From positions 1-13,109 of the forward strand of contig JBDSEA010000123.1 in the NCBI GenBank assembly GCA_039920305.1: DNA of 13,109 bases. The letters are read 5' to 3'. Of this stretch, positions 1-9,558 are shown in pieces (position 1 is the first letter of the stretch; the number at the start of each line of letters is the position of its first letter). Made by a program: the position numbers and the translations under genes. The notes under the pieces are model-generated. The model was not told the origin of the DNA and made no database searches. It saw only the letters and a program-made list of their open reading frames with translations. The DNA comes from DASRAJ01 sp039920305. Lineage in GTDB: Bacteria; Bacteroidota; Bacteroidia; Chitinophagales; UBA10324.

Positions 1-3000
1 TTCTTACAACAAGTCCATGCGCAGGTAACCGTTTCCGGGGCATCGGTTGGAAATGGAACTTACTCAGCTTTAAGTGCGGCCTTTCTTGCTATTAACAGCG
101 GGTCACAAACCGGAACAACCATTTTAATTTCTATCACCAGTGATATTACAGAAATTACAACGGCCCGCCTTTTACCCAGCTCAGGAGCGTGGACGAAACT
201 TACCATCAGCCCATCCGGTAACAGAATTATTTCAGGCAACCTGGACACCTTAATAGATTTGAAGGGAGCTGATTATGTAACTATTGATGGGTTGAATGAC
301 GGCACTAACTCATTAATTATTGACAATACGAAGAATACAGCAAATGTGGGAACCATTGAGTTATGGAAAGATGCATCTTACAACACCATTAAGAATTGCA
401 CGGTCAAGGGAAGCTCGGTATCAGGTAACGATCAGGGTGTAATTTTTTTCGGTACTGCTAATTCAGGAGGTCTGGGTAATGATTACAACACCATTACGAA
501 CTGCATCATCAGGGAAAGCTCCAATGGTTATCCCATATTCGGAATCAGCTCCAAAGGAACCTCGGGTCTCCAATCGAAATGGAATTCCAATAATACGGTA
601 ACCAATAATCAGATTATAAACACCGTGAATCTGAATGGGACTTTCACTGCTTACGGTTCGGGAATACAACTTACCAATGCTGCGAATACTGACTGGACGA
701 TCAGCGGCAACAGTTTTTATTTCACATCCCCCGTAACAAGCACAGCAGCAAATAATAATTATGGAATCAGAATTACGGGCGGCAACGGATTTAATTTCCT
801 GATTTCAGGAAATTATTTTGGAGGCACAGCGCAATATTGCGGAGGCACACCAATGACCTTTGCAAATGATGACAGGGGTAATAAATATTGCGGTATTGAT
901 GTGAATGTAGCCTCTTCAGGAACAGCTACCAGTATCCAGGGAAACACCATTTCAAACATCGTTTTAAATACCAACTCAAATGCGAATACCCTACCGGGAG
1001 TTTGCGCGGGTATTGCGGTAGAAGGCGGCCTTGTGCTTATAGGAACGGTTACAGGAAACATTGTGGGGTCCAACACTGTGAATGGAAGCCTTACCGTAAA
1101 TACTGCTGCTACCAGCACTACGGTTCAGGGTGCTGCCTATGGAATAACCATTCTTTCACCCAGCACTTTCACAATCAGCAATAACCAGGTTTCCGGAATT
1201 ACATTATTTCCCACGCTCAATAGCAATGCAATAAGTTTTTATGGAATCTACATCAATAATGGGTCAGGTACCATCAGCTCGAATACAGTGGGCAGCACAA
1301 CCCTTTCAAACAGTATTCAAAATTCAACCGGCTTAAATTTTACATCAAGTCCTGTCATGGCAGGTATTTTCCAGACCAATACGGGCTTGAATCTCACTAT
1401 TTCCTCCAACACTGTATGCAACCTTATATCATCAACCAACAATGCCGGATGGCAGGTGTCCGGAATTGTAACGCAGACCGCCATGAATACTATCACCGGA
1501 AATACAGTAATGAACCTTACAAATGCTGCAAAAAATTATAATTCAGGATTTACCTCCTCGGTAGTGGGAATCGGTATGGCAAATAGCGGTGGAACTGCAC
1601 AAACCATCAGCAGTAATATTATTCACGGTTTACAAAATACCAATACAGGTACTCAGGCCTATGCAGTAGTGGGTATGGCACTTGGAAATTCAGGAAGCGG
1701 ACATGTCATAAGCCAGAACCTGATCTATGATTTAAAAAATTCCAGTACCGGCACCACAGCCCCTATTGATGGGATAAGAATCAGCCAGGGTACCATGACC
1801 ATTTCAAACAACATGATCTCGCTTGGAAGCGGCTTGACCAATAATCCATATATCAATGCCATAAACATCCAGGGCGGGAAACCTGCAGTTAATTATAACT
1901 CGGTAGTTGTTACGGGTGCTGCATCTGGTTCGGCCTTTACCAATTGTATTCGAATGGAACTTGGCTTAACCGGAACTGTTTTTCAGAATAACATTTTCTA
2001 CAATGACCGTACCTCGGCTACACCGGCTAATAATCAGGCAATGTATTTTACAAGTACTACCCAGCGTGATTATGTTACTACCTGCAACTATAATGATCTG
2101 TATGTTGGAGCGTCCGCTACTGTGCTGGTAACTGTAACCGGAGGAACCGGCTCACCCTATGCCAATCTAACCCTATGGCAGGCAAATTCAGGAGGAAGGG
2201 ATTTGAATTCAATTTCATCCACTGCCTTATTCATAAACATTGCCTCCGATCTTCACTTAACAGATGATTGCTTGCTAAGCGGAAGAGCCACTGTAATTTC
2301 AATTACAGTTGATTATGATAATCAAACAAGGGGCTATTTTCCTGATATCGGAGCGGATGAAATCAATACCGCCACATGGACCGGTGTTACAAGCTCTGAC
2401 TGGAACACAGCATCAAACTGGTCACCGGCGTTAGTTCCAACAAGTATATCGGAAGTAATTATTCCGGGTGGTACTCCTTATTCCTGCACTATTTTTTCAG
2501 CTGATGCAACCTGCCACACCATCAGTATTTTTTCCACTGCTTCTTTTTCAATGATCACTAATAAGATTTTAACCATAAATGCCAATTGTACCTATGGCGG
2601 TTTCGCAAATTATGGAACATTCAGCGCAGGAAGCGGGCTTGAAGAGGTTGCCTTTAATGGATTGGGAACAGTTCTCGGAACCGTAACTTTCAATGTTGTG
2701 AGCACCAATAATGGATTAACATTCAGCACTATTACTACCACGGTTAATAAAAAATTCAGGATAGATGCGGGAGGATATGTCGCAGCCAATCCTCCCATTT
2801 ATACTTCCGGCATTGCTACTTTGCAATATAATACTACCGGTATTTACGGCCGCTCATTAGAATGGAGTTCAACTACAGGTGCAGGTTATCCCAATCATGT
2901 CCAGGTAAGTAATAACACCACTCTGGACCTGGGTAATGGTGGAACCAATATTTTAAGAAAGTGCGGCGGTGATCTTAACATTGATATCGGTTCTACACTC

Positions 3001-5346
3001 TCCATGGATTATGGAACCAATCAAATGACCGATGACCTTACGGTTCTCGGTGACATCAACATCAATGGAACGCTTACTCAATCTTCACTTGCGACATGGC
3101 CTTACAATGATATTAATATAACCGGTAACTGGACGAGAGCATCCGGAGGTGTTTTTAATCCCAATTGCCGTAGTGTATTTTTTAATAGCAGCAGTTCAAA
3201 CCAGACAATAACCGTGTCGGGCGGGGGTACAGAAATATTCAACTATGTTGGGATTGATAAGACCGGCAAGAAACTCATACTCGAGGTGAATACTGATATG
3301 AAGATCAGCGCCACCAGCAGCTGCGGGCTTGGAAATGATTACCTAACTATTACAAATGGTGATATTGATCTCACAGGAAGAACTTTATACTTTGAGGGAC
3401 CTGCCGGCCTTGGAGCAGGTACCCTTGTTATGAATATGAATGTGCAAAATGGAACACGATCAATTCTTTCCTCTGTAGCAGGGGGCGTGGTAAACATCAG
3501 CAGTACCCTTGATAGTAAAACGCTATTGATATTGAATGGTGGAGGATCAGGAAAAATCCTGTTCGACAACGATGTGGAAGTGCGGGATGCAAGCGGTGAG
3601 GTAGATTTCGGTGCAGGCAATCTGGGAACCATCAATTACATCCTTCGTATCAACAGTGGTGGAGCAGTAGTGGGGAATGCACCTTATTATACCGTAGGAT
3701 CTACGCTGATCTTCTCTACAGGAACGGTCTATGACATGGTCGCCACACAACAATCATGGGAAACCGGAACCCTTGGAACGACACCTGGTGTTCCCTGGAA
3801 TGTAGAAGTAAATCTTCCTTTAACCGATGTAAGAGCAAGTGATAACTTCGACCGCTGTGTAAGAAATAACATGAGCATACTCGCTGGTACATTTGAACTT
3901 GGGGCACCTGGATTTTTACTCGGAAATTTAACGGTGGGTGGAAACTGGGCACGCAATAATTCAGGAACTGCATTTGTTCCTAACCTGAATAAGGTAACTT
4001 TCAACAGTACTGTGAATGCAGCTATTCAACTGCAGACAATTACCATGAATGGAGGAGGTAATGAAACATTTTATGATCTTGAAGAAAATAATTCATTGGG
4101 ACTAACATTGTCCGGAACCACAAATGCCTATATTACCAGCAGACTTTACCTTATCAGCGGGTTGCTGAATACCTCATCCAATGAGGTATATGTTACTAAT
4201 AATATATCTACTGCTATCACATTCGATCTCTCAAACGGCAGCGCCGATTCGTGGATCAACGGCTTCTTAAGAAGAGCAGTCGCAACAGGCTCATACGGTT
4301 TTCCTGTAGGTACATCCACGCTTGCAGGTGCTGCTGGATATGAATTGATGAACGTGGATTTCACTTCGAATACGAATGTGAATAACCTTCGCATGTCATT
4401 CTCAACCGATGGCTCCCCGCAAAATGAGCCCTACAATGTTCAGGTGAATGGATCTATCATAAATAATCGTCTTGATGCTGGCTGGTGGTCAGTCCAGCCC
4501 TATGATGCCGGGCTCTCACTTATTGCATCACCGGTTTGCAACTATAATGTTTCGCTATACGAGCGCGGACATAATAATTCTCAATTCAGTCCTCTGCAAT
4601 ATGCTGTAATCAAGCGCGATGCAAGCTATTGCTATGATGTTTGCGCAACCTCGTGGACGCAATGCGGTTTTCATCTTAATACCACACAATGGGAATCGGG
4701 CGGAACAGCCTATGCTGAGCGAAGCGCATATACCTGCAATAGCTTTTCTGACTGGGCAATTGGCTTTGCCGATGTGATACTGCCCATTGAGATCACTGCT
4801 TTCGATGTGATTACAAATGGCATTGATGCGGTTTTAACCTGGAACACTTCGGCTGAATACAACAGCGATTACTTTGCGGTGGAAAGAAGTACTGATGGTA
4901 TTATTTTCAATGAAATCGGAAGAGTAATAGCTGCAGGCTTTTCAGCAGCTCCGCTTAATTATTCATTTACAGATCCTGACATCAGTAAACTGCAAGCAGA
5001 AATTATTTATTACCGGCTTCGTATGGCTGACCTTGATAATTCAGTGGCATATTCTCAGGTTAAAATGATTGAACTCTCAAATATCCTAATTGATATGGTG
5101 AGTACGATTTATCCAAATCCCTTTAATGACCAGATTTCATTTCAACTATTTGCCACTGAAGCTGGCAGTGGAACCTTTACAATCCTGAATGAGCTCGGAC
5201 AAACAGTTCTTAATATGTCAATTTGGTTAGACGCCGGGGTAAACCCTTTAACAATAGACCGGTTAAATGCACTCCCCTCAGGAATTTATTATTTCATGGT
5301 TAATTTTAAGGGAAACAGGATATTCAATAAGGCCGCCCACCTCTGA
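1..5346 (+). CDS. Giant T9SS-secreted beta-helix multidomain surface protein (5' end outside window)
   Basis: The frame is open from base 1 to the TGA at 5344-5346 (1781 codons visible). Codons 2-8 read LQQVHAQ, which looks like the end of a signal peptide cleaved near Ala-Gln, so the true start is probably only some 15-20 codons upstream. Visible order, numbered from base 1: Ser/Thr/Asn/Gly-rich right-handed beta-helix at about 85-760, opening with a VTIDG strand (93-97) and many repeats of the N-x-I-x-x-N type; a closing motif DYD...PDIGADEI (771-788) like the choice-of-anchor Q region; a WTG-x4-DW-x4-NW domain start (793-807); two copies of a beta-rich module (about 919-1090 and 1215-1375); an FPVG-containing domain (1434-1437); a Cys cluster (1513-1579); a fibronectin-III-like domain starting PIEITAF (1595); and a T9SS type A tail starting YPNPF (1704). 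Expected fate is Sec export, then T9SS transport to the cell surface or medium. No catalytic motif is recognised; adhesin or matrix protein is inference. The next gene follows after 94 bases and is a C-terminal paralogue. Confidence 0.9.
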   Translation, partial: FLQQVHAQVTVSGASVGNGTYSALSAAFLAINSGSQTGTTILISITSDITEITTARLLPSSGAWTKLTISPSGNRIISGNLDTLIDLKGADYVTIDGLNDGTNSLIIDNTKNTANVGTIELWKDASYNTIKNCTVKGSSVSGNDQGVIFFGTANSGGLGNDYNTITNCIIRESSNGYPIFGISSKGTSGLQSKWNSNNTVTNNQIINTVNLNGTFTAYGSGIQLTNAANTDWTISGNSFYFTSPVTSTAANNNYGIRITGGNGFNFLISGNYFGGTAQYCGGTPMTFANDDRGNKYCGIDVNVASSGTATSIQGNTISNIVLNTNSNANTLPGVCAGIAVEGGLVLIGTVTGNIVGSNTVNGSLTVNTAATSTTVQGAAYGITILSPSTFTISNNQVSGITLFPTLNSNAISFYGIYINNGSGTISSNTVGSTTLSNSIQNSTGLNFTSSPVMAGIFQTNTGLNLTISSNTVCNLISSTNNAGWQVSGIVTQTAMNTITGNTVMNLTNAAKNYNSGFTSSVVGIGMANSGGTAQTISSNIIHGLQNTNTGTQAYAVVGMALGNSGSGHVISQNLIYDLKNSSTGTTAPIDGIRISQGTMTISNNMISLGSGLTNNPYINAINIQGGKPAVNYNSVVVTGAASGSAFTNCIRMELGLTGTVFQNNIFYNDRTSATPANNQAMYFTSTTQRDYVTTCNYNDLYVGASATVLVTVTGGTGSPYANLTLWQANSGGRDLNSISSTALFINIASDLHLTDDCLLSGRATVISITVDYDNQTRGYFPDIGADEINTATWTGVTSSDWNTASNWSPALVPTSISEVIIPGGTPYSCTIFSADATCHTISIFSTASFSMITNKILTINANCTYGGFANYGTFSAGSGLEEVAFNGLGTVLGTVTFNVVSTNNGLTFSTITTTVNKKFRIDAGGYVAANPPIYTSGIATLQYNTTGIYGRSLEWSSTTGAGYPNHVQVSNNTTLDLGNGGTNILRKCGGDLNIDIGSTLSMDYGTNQMTDDLTVLGDININGTLTQSSLATWPYNDINITGNWTRASGGVFNPNCRSVFFNSSSSNQTITVSGGGTEIFNYVGIDKTGKKLILEVNTDMKISATSSCGLGNDYLTITNGDIDLTGRTLYFEGPAGLGAGTLVMNMNVQNGTRSILSSVAGGVVNISSTLDSKTLLILNGGGSGKILFDNDVEVRDASGEVDFGAGNLGTINYILRINSGGAVVGNAPYYTVGSTLIFSTGTVYDMVATQQSWETGTLGTTPGVPWNVEVNLPLTDVRASDNFDRCVRNNMSILAGTFELGAPGFLLGNLTVGGNWARNNSGTAFVPNLNKVTFNSTVNAAIQLQTITMNGGGNETFYDLEENNSLGLTLSGTTNAYITSRLYLISGLLNTSSNEVYVTNNISTAITFDLSNGSADSWINGFLRRAVATGSYGFPVGTSTLAGAAGYELMNVDFTSNTNVNNLRMSFSTDGSPQNEPYNVQVNGSIINNRLDAGWWSVQPYDAGLSLIASPVCNYNVSLYERGHNNSQFSPLQYAVIKRDASYCYDVCATSWTQCGFHLNTTQWESGGTAYAERSAYTCNSFSDWAIGFADVILPIEITAFDVITNGIDAVLTWNTSAEYNSDYFAVERSTDGIIFNEIGRVIAAGFSAAPLNYSFTDPDISKLQAEIIYYRLRMADLDNSVAYSQVKMIELSNILIDMVSTIYPNPFNDQISFQLFATEAGSGTFTILNELGQTVLNMSIWLDAGVNPLTIDRLNALPSGIYYFMVNFKGNRIFNKAAHL
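2755..3270 (+). repeat. Internal protein module, copy 1 (within the first T9SS protein)
   Basis: Codons about 919-1090 of the first T9SS protein. The copy opens FRIDAGGYV followed by an NPPIY segment, passes through LEWSS...YPNHVQVSNNTTLDL, and ends with a GNW strand (1042-1044), an FNSS strand, a QTITVSGGGTEIF strand and a Lys/Leu-rich strand. The second copy (3643-4125) keeps the same order of landmarks. The copies are strongly diverged, so this is an old duplication of a protein module and not a DNA repeat. Similar GNW...FN...Q-x-I repeats are common in Bacteroidota surface proteins. Boundaries are approximate. Confidence 0.6.
3643..4125 (+). repeat. Internal protein module, copy 2 (within the first T9SS protein)
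   Basis: Codons about 1215-1375. Landmarks matching copy 1 in order: LRINSGGAVV with a NAPYY segment (compare FRIDAGGYV and NPPIY), a Trp-containing strand then VPWNVEVN (compare YPNHVQVS), a GNWARNN strand (1314-1319; compare GNWTRAS), VTFNSTV (compare VFFNSSS), and QTITMNGGGNETFYDL (compare QTITVSGGGTEIFNYV). About 125 residues of other beta-rich sequence separate the copies. The matches were found by eye and the ends are approximate. Confidence 0.6.
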
Positions 5347-5440
5347 CCTTCACCCCTCAACATCATATTTTCCTTATTGCGGTGGAATTTTTTAATTCTA
5401 AATGCTGTTTGATAGCTCTTTGTCCTCAATTCAGCAAGAG

Positions 5441-8400
5441 ATGGGAAAATTTATCATATCAATATTCTTTACTTATATTTTAAGTATCACCTGCACAGAT
5501 GCACAAATTCTTGTGTCAGAGGGGTTAAACATGCCTGCATCCTGGGATGCTTTCAATAATCCCCCTGCTCAATCGGCGATCAGGATGGCAAATCCCCCCG
5601 GTACTTCAATAGAAGTTCCTTGTGGAACCGACTTAACCGGAGGCGCGATTAATTTATTTAATAATATTTACACTGCCCAGCCACTTGCTTCTGCAATGTA
5701 TCGTATCGCTTTTTCCACAACTGATGCGGGTGGAGCAGGAACCTACAATTTTCTATTTACAAGTGGTCCTTGCAGTAATTTTTTCCAAAACAAATGGTCA
5801 CGGTCAAATATTGCATTTACCGGCGTGAATGTTAATTTAAATTCTGTTGAGACATACTATTTATGCAATACGGCAGGCTCAGGTATTCCATCAGGTTGTG
5901 TTGACTGGGGAAATACCAACATAACGCTGAACTCATCAAAATTTTACACTGCAAATTTTCCTGATAATGGGTACAACAACACGAGCGCTATTTTTTTTGA
6001 AACCTCTGCACTGCCGGTATCCATACTTTCTGTATCATCGGCATATGATAATACTGCTTCCGCATGTAATGGAGCCGGCGGACTCATTGTAACGGTAAAT
6101 TGTTCAGGTTCTCCGGTTACAGAAGAAAAAGTTTTTGTCCGCTATTCTACAAGCTCAAATTTTTCGACATCAACTTTTGCTCCTGTAGTTTTCGCTGATA
6201 CTACACAGCCTGCTGTCGGGAAGGCTGTTATTCCTTTCACAGCAAATGCCACTGTATATTATTATGCATTGTCAACCACTCTTACCGCCCCGGCTTTGAA
6301 TGCCTATAACACCTCTACCAGTACAGATGTTGTCACCCTTATGGCAAATACAAATGGAGGAGCTAATTATTCCTATACTTTTTCCTCCGCAACCTCGGCT
6401 ACCAATGCACTTTCAGGTTACTACCTTATTGATAATACTGCCAATACCTATTTTCCAAACAGCTTTGCTTTTGCCTCACTAACTACTGCAATAAATGCCC
6501 TGAGCTCAAATGGAGTGTGCGGACAGGTTGTGATCCAGATACCTGGAGGATTTACAGAAACTGCACCTTCATCAGGTTTTGTTATTCAATATGGTTCAGG
6601 TGTTCCTGTAAGTGATCAGACAAAGCCTGTAACGATCAGAAAAAAAGGAACTGCAGGCAATCATCCATTATTAACTGCATGGAATAACAGCACTGGAATA
6701 ATAACGGCAGGTTCTACTACCAGCGGCGATGGTATTTTTAAGGTCGTGGGTGGTGATTACATCAGCATTGACAAAGTTGATCTTCAGGAAAACTCCTTAA
6801 ATACTGCTGCCGGACCCTGGATGGAATATGGGTACGCTTTACTAAAGGAAAATGCGACTAATGGTTCGCAGCATTGTACCATTTCCAATTGCGCGATCAC
6901 CCTAAACAAGCTCAACAATACATCATCCGGAACTACAGGAAATGAAGCAGGTTCCACTGGTATTGCTTTACTGAATACTTCGAATTCCTCCTCAGCCAAT
7001 GTGGTGGTGACTTCTTCCACAGGTGCAAATTCATACAACAAGTTCACAGGAAATGTAGTCAAGAATTGTTTCAATGGGATTGTAATGAAGGGCTATAATG
7101 CTCCTTCTCCCTATTCTTTATATGATCAGAATAACCTTGCAGGAGGAAGTACTGCTGCTGCCGGAAATACTATTCAGAATTATGCAGGAAGCGGAAGCGT
7201 GCAGGCTTATGGTATTTATATGATTTATCAGAAGGCTGATACCGTCAGCTACAATACCATTGATAATGTTGCCGGCGGAGGCACTGCTCATACTCATGTC
7301 ATCTATGGTGTATTTCATTCTACGGGAACTAATTCTTCAGTTTACATTGGGAATAATACTATAAGCGTTGCGAAATCAACCAACAACAACGATCTTGTTG
7401 CCATACGCAGCAGTATTTCAGGGTCAGGTAAAGTGGATGTCGTAAATAACATCGTTACCAATTGCACTTCGGCGAGTGGTTCAAATCCTTTCTATGGAAT
7501 TTACATGGCTTCATCTGCGGTGACACAGAATATTACCGGAAACTCAATTATTAATAATACTGCCGTTAATACAACTGGAAGTGCATTTCTGATCTATACA
7601 AACAACAGCTCCGGAACTATTATCAATGTAAGCAGCAATACCATTTCATCTTTTACCAAGACCGGGATTGGTAACACAATTTATGGTTATTATAATGCCA
7701 CCGGCAGCTCAGGCGGATCTGAAACAATTTCAGGCAATACTTTTTCATCAATTACCGGAACAGGAGCAACACATGTTTATGCAATCTATTCAGTAGCATT
7801 TACTGTTGCATCACAGGATGGTCTTATCTCAGATAATGTAATCTCCGGCTTCTCTTCCAACGGTACTTCATCAACAATTATGATGGGTATTGATTACCAG
7901 CGTACTAATAATAGTAAATCTTTAGTGATCAGCGGTAATGACGTGGGTACTTTTTCAGGAGGTGCAACTATGACAGGCATTTTCGGAAGTGTATCATCAG
8001 CGGGTTCCAACAAAACCTCAATTCTCAGTAATGTTGTTCATGATATTTCTTCCTCCGTGGGTGATATCACTGGCATAAGGCCCGATAACTCTGATCAGGT
8101 GGTTGGCTTGAATACTATTTATGCTCTTACTTCCAATGTAAGCAAAACTGCCAAGGGTATTTATTTTACAGGATATCTCGACATCAATTGCTATCAGAAC
8201 AAAATATACAACGTAACGGCCTATGGAGCGAATGGGGCTGCATATGGCATGTATGATGACAATTCCGCTTCAGATCATGATTATTATAATAATATTATTG
8301 GTGACATTAAAGCTCCGGAATCAACTCTTGCGAATGGAGCGTGTGGATTCATGGGAGGAGTAAATATGTCACCACCCATCCGTCTTTACAACAATACCTT

Positions 8401-9526
8401 CTATTTGAATACTACCAGTACAGGTACCAATTTTGGTTCAGCTGCGGTATATGTAACAACCAATGGTTTTGCATATACCTCCCTGTTTCTGAAAAACAAT
8501 ATTATTGTAAATCTTTCCACTCCGAACGGAACCGGAATAACATCTGCCCTGCGCACTACGAATACCAATCTTTCCTCGTATCAGACTTCTTCCAATAATA
8601 ATTTATTCTATGCAGGTAGTCCATCGGCATCGAGGGTTTTGTTTTTCAATGGAACAACAGGATACCAGGATATTACTTCATTTAAAACTGCGGTGGGTCC
8701 CACACGCGAATCCAACTCCAATAGTGCGCTGCCTGACTTTCTTAATACTTCAAGTGGTTCTGCAAGCGACTACCTTCATATAAATCCATCGGGTCCAAAT
8801 GTTTCTTATGTAGATATGAAAGCATTGCCCATTGTTAATGAAATTGGATGGTATAATAATTCACTTAGTATATCAATTGATTATGACGGTGATACAAGGG
8901 ATGCCGTGAAACCCGACATAGGTGCAGACGAGATTACTTTAGTGATTTTACCAATTGAGCTTTCCTATTTTGACGTTACCACGGATGGAGTAAATGCTTA
9001 CCTGGAATGGAATACGGCCTCAGAATACAACAGCAGTTATTTTTCAGTGGAAAGAAGCACGGATGCAACTCATTTTGAAGAGATCGGTAAGTTATCTGCA
9101 ATGGGTTTTATTGCTCACACCAGCGCTTATGCATTCACCGATGGGGACATTGACCGGCTCGGAGTCCGATATATCTATTATCGCCTTCGAATGATTGATC
9201 TTGATCAGTCATTTGAATACACTGAAGTAAAAATGGTGGAAATAACTACTGAATGCTTACATGACGCCTTGCTTGTCTACCCGAATCCCTTCAGTGAAAA
9301 CGTAAATATTATTTTTCATGCTTCTGAAGCCAGTCCTGCAGTGGTTCAGGTTGTAAATGCTGCGGGACAAACCATTATAAAAAAACAGGTTGATATTTCA
9401 GCCGGTGTCAATACAATCTCGGTCAATGAAATTTTTTCAATTAGCGCCGGAATTTATCTTCTCAATATACATATGGGTACCGTACTATTGACTGAAAGGC
9501 TGGTAAAATCATCGGGAACATTTTGA
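5441..9526 (+). CDS. Giant T9SS-secreted beta-helix protein, paralogue of the upstream gene
   Basis: The product is 1361 residues from the ATG at 5441. This start gives a compact signal peptide (MGK, a hydrophobic run, then TDAQ at 19-22). The longer in-frame ATG at 5402 would add 13 residues with Asp and Glu ahead of the hydrophobic core, and a TAA directly precedes it, so 5441 is preferred. Order: a beta-sandwich-like domain starting NMPASWDAF (30-38), with Cys 61, 111, 145 and 153; an Ig-like or carbohydrate-binding-like domain at about 190-325, with Cys 209 and 221; a parallel beta-helix at about 400-1100, with the strand DYISID at 439-444; DYDGDTR...PDIGADEI (1147-1165); a fibronectin-III-like domain from PIELSYF (1171); and a T9SS type A tail from VYPNPF (1279) to the end. 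Expected to be surface-bound or released through T9SS. Probably co-transcribed with the upstream gene, since no terminator is seen in the gap. Ligand and function are unknown; no catalytic site is recognised. Confidence 0.9.
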   Translation: MGKFIISIFFTYILSITCTDAQILVSEGLNMPASWDAFNNPPAQSAIRMANPPGTSIEVPCGTDLTGGAINLFNNIYTAQPLASAMYRIAFSTTDAGGAGTYNFLFTSGPCSNFFQNKWSRSNIAFTGVNVNLNSVETYYLCNTAGSGIPSGCVDWGNTNITLNSSKFYTANFPDNGYNNTSAIFFETSALPVSILSVSSAYDNTASACNGAGGLIVTVNCSGSPVTEEKVFVRYSTSSNFSTSTFAPVVFADTTQPAVGKAVIPFTANATVYYYALSTTLTAPALNAYNTSTSTDVVTLMANTNGGANYSYTFSSATSATNALSGYYLIDNTANTYFPNSFAFASLTTAINALSSNGVCGQVVIQIPGGFTETAPSSGFVIQYGSGVPVSDQTKPVTIRKKGTAGNHPLLTAWNNSTGIITAGSTTSGDGIFKVVGGDYISIDKVDLQENSLNTAAGPWMEYGYALLKENATNGSQHCTISNCAITLNKLNNTSSGTTGNEAGSTGIALLNTSNSSSANVVVTSSTGANSYNKFTGNVVKNCFNGIVMKGYNAPSPYSLYDQNNLAGGSTAAAGNTIQNYAGSGSVQAYGIYMIYQKADTVSYNTIDNVAGGGTAHTHVIYGVFHSTGTNSSVYIGNNTISVAKSTNNNDLVAIRSSISGSGKVDVVNNIVTNCTSASGSNPFYGIYMASSAVTQNITGNSIINNTAVNTTGSAFLIYTNNSSGTIINVSSNTISSFTKTGIGNTIYGYYNATGSSGGSETISGNTFSSITGTGATHVYAIYSVAFTVASQDGLISDNVISGFSSNGTSSTIMMGIDYQRTNNSKSLVISGNDVGTFSGGATMTGIFGSVSSAGSNKTSILSNVVHDISSSVGDITGIRPDNSDQVVGLNTIYALTSNVSKTAKGIYFTGYLDINCYQNKIYNVTAYGANGAAYGMYDDNSASDHDYYNNIIGDIKAPESTLANGACGFMGGVNMSPPIRLYNNTFYLNTTSTGTNFGSAAVYVTTNGFAYTSLFLKNNIIVNLSTPNGTGITSALRTTNTNLSSYQTSSNNNLFYAGSPSASRVLFFNGTTGYQDITSFKTAVGPTRESNSNSALPDFLNTSSGSASDYLHINPSGPNVSYVDMKALPIVNEIGWYNNSLSISIDYDGDTRDAVKPDIGADEITLVILPIELSYFDVTTDGVNAYLEWNTASEYNSSYFSVERSTDATHFEEIGKLSAMGFIAHTSAYAFTDGDIDRLGVRYIYYRLRMIDLDQSFEYTEVKMVEITTECLHDALLVYPNPFSENVNIIFHASEASPAVVQVVNAAGQTIIKKQVDISAGVNTISVNEIFSISAGIYLLNIHMGTVLLTERLVKSSGTF

Positions 9527-9558
9527 GCGGCAGGATTGACTGTTACCAACACTATCAA

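Noticed and set aside
259..261. TTG as the start of the first T9SS protein
   Set aside because: The same frame is open back to base 1, encodes sensible beta-strand sequence and carries a signal-peptide end at codons 2-8, so the gene starts upstream of the window.
85..2280. CRISPR-like or DNA-level tandem repeats in the beta-helix coding region
   Set aside because: Recurring ACCATT and AACACC words reflect repeated Asn-Thr-Ile beta-helix rungs. Spacing and sequence vary, and there are no identical direct repeats with spacers.
3339..4004. Overlapping antisense ORFs within the first T9SS gene
   Set aside because: They are Pro/Leu/Ser-rich shadow translations with no recognisable domain and lie wholly inside a well-supported gene.
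5402..5440. Upstream ATG as the start of the second T9SS protein
   Set aside because: It would put an acidic 13-residue extension before the signal peptide. The ATG at 5441 gives a normal signal sequence beginning MGK.
9527..9558. Terminator between the convergent second T9SS gene and the DUF2911 gene
   Set aside because: No stem with adjacent T-run can be found in the 32-base gap.
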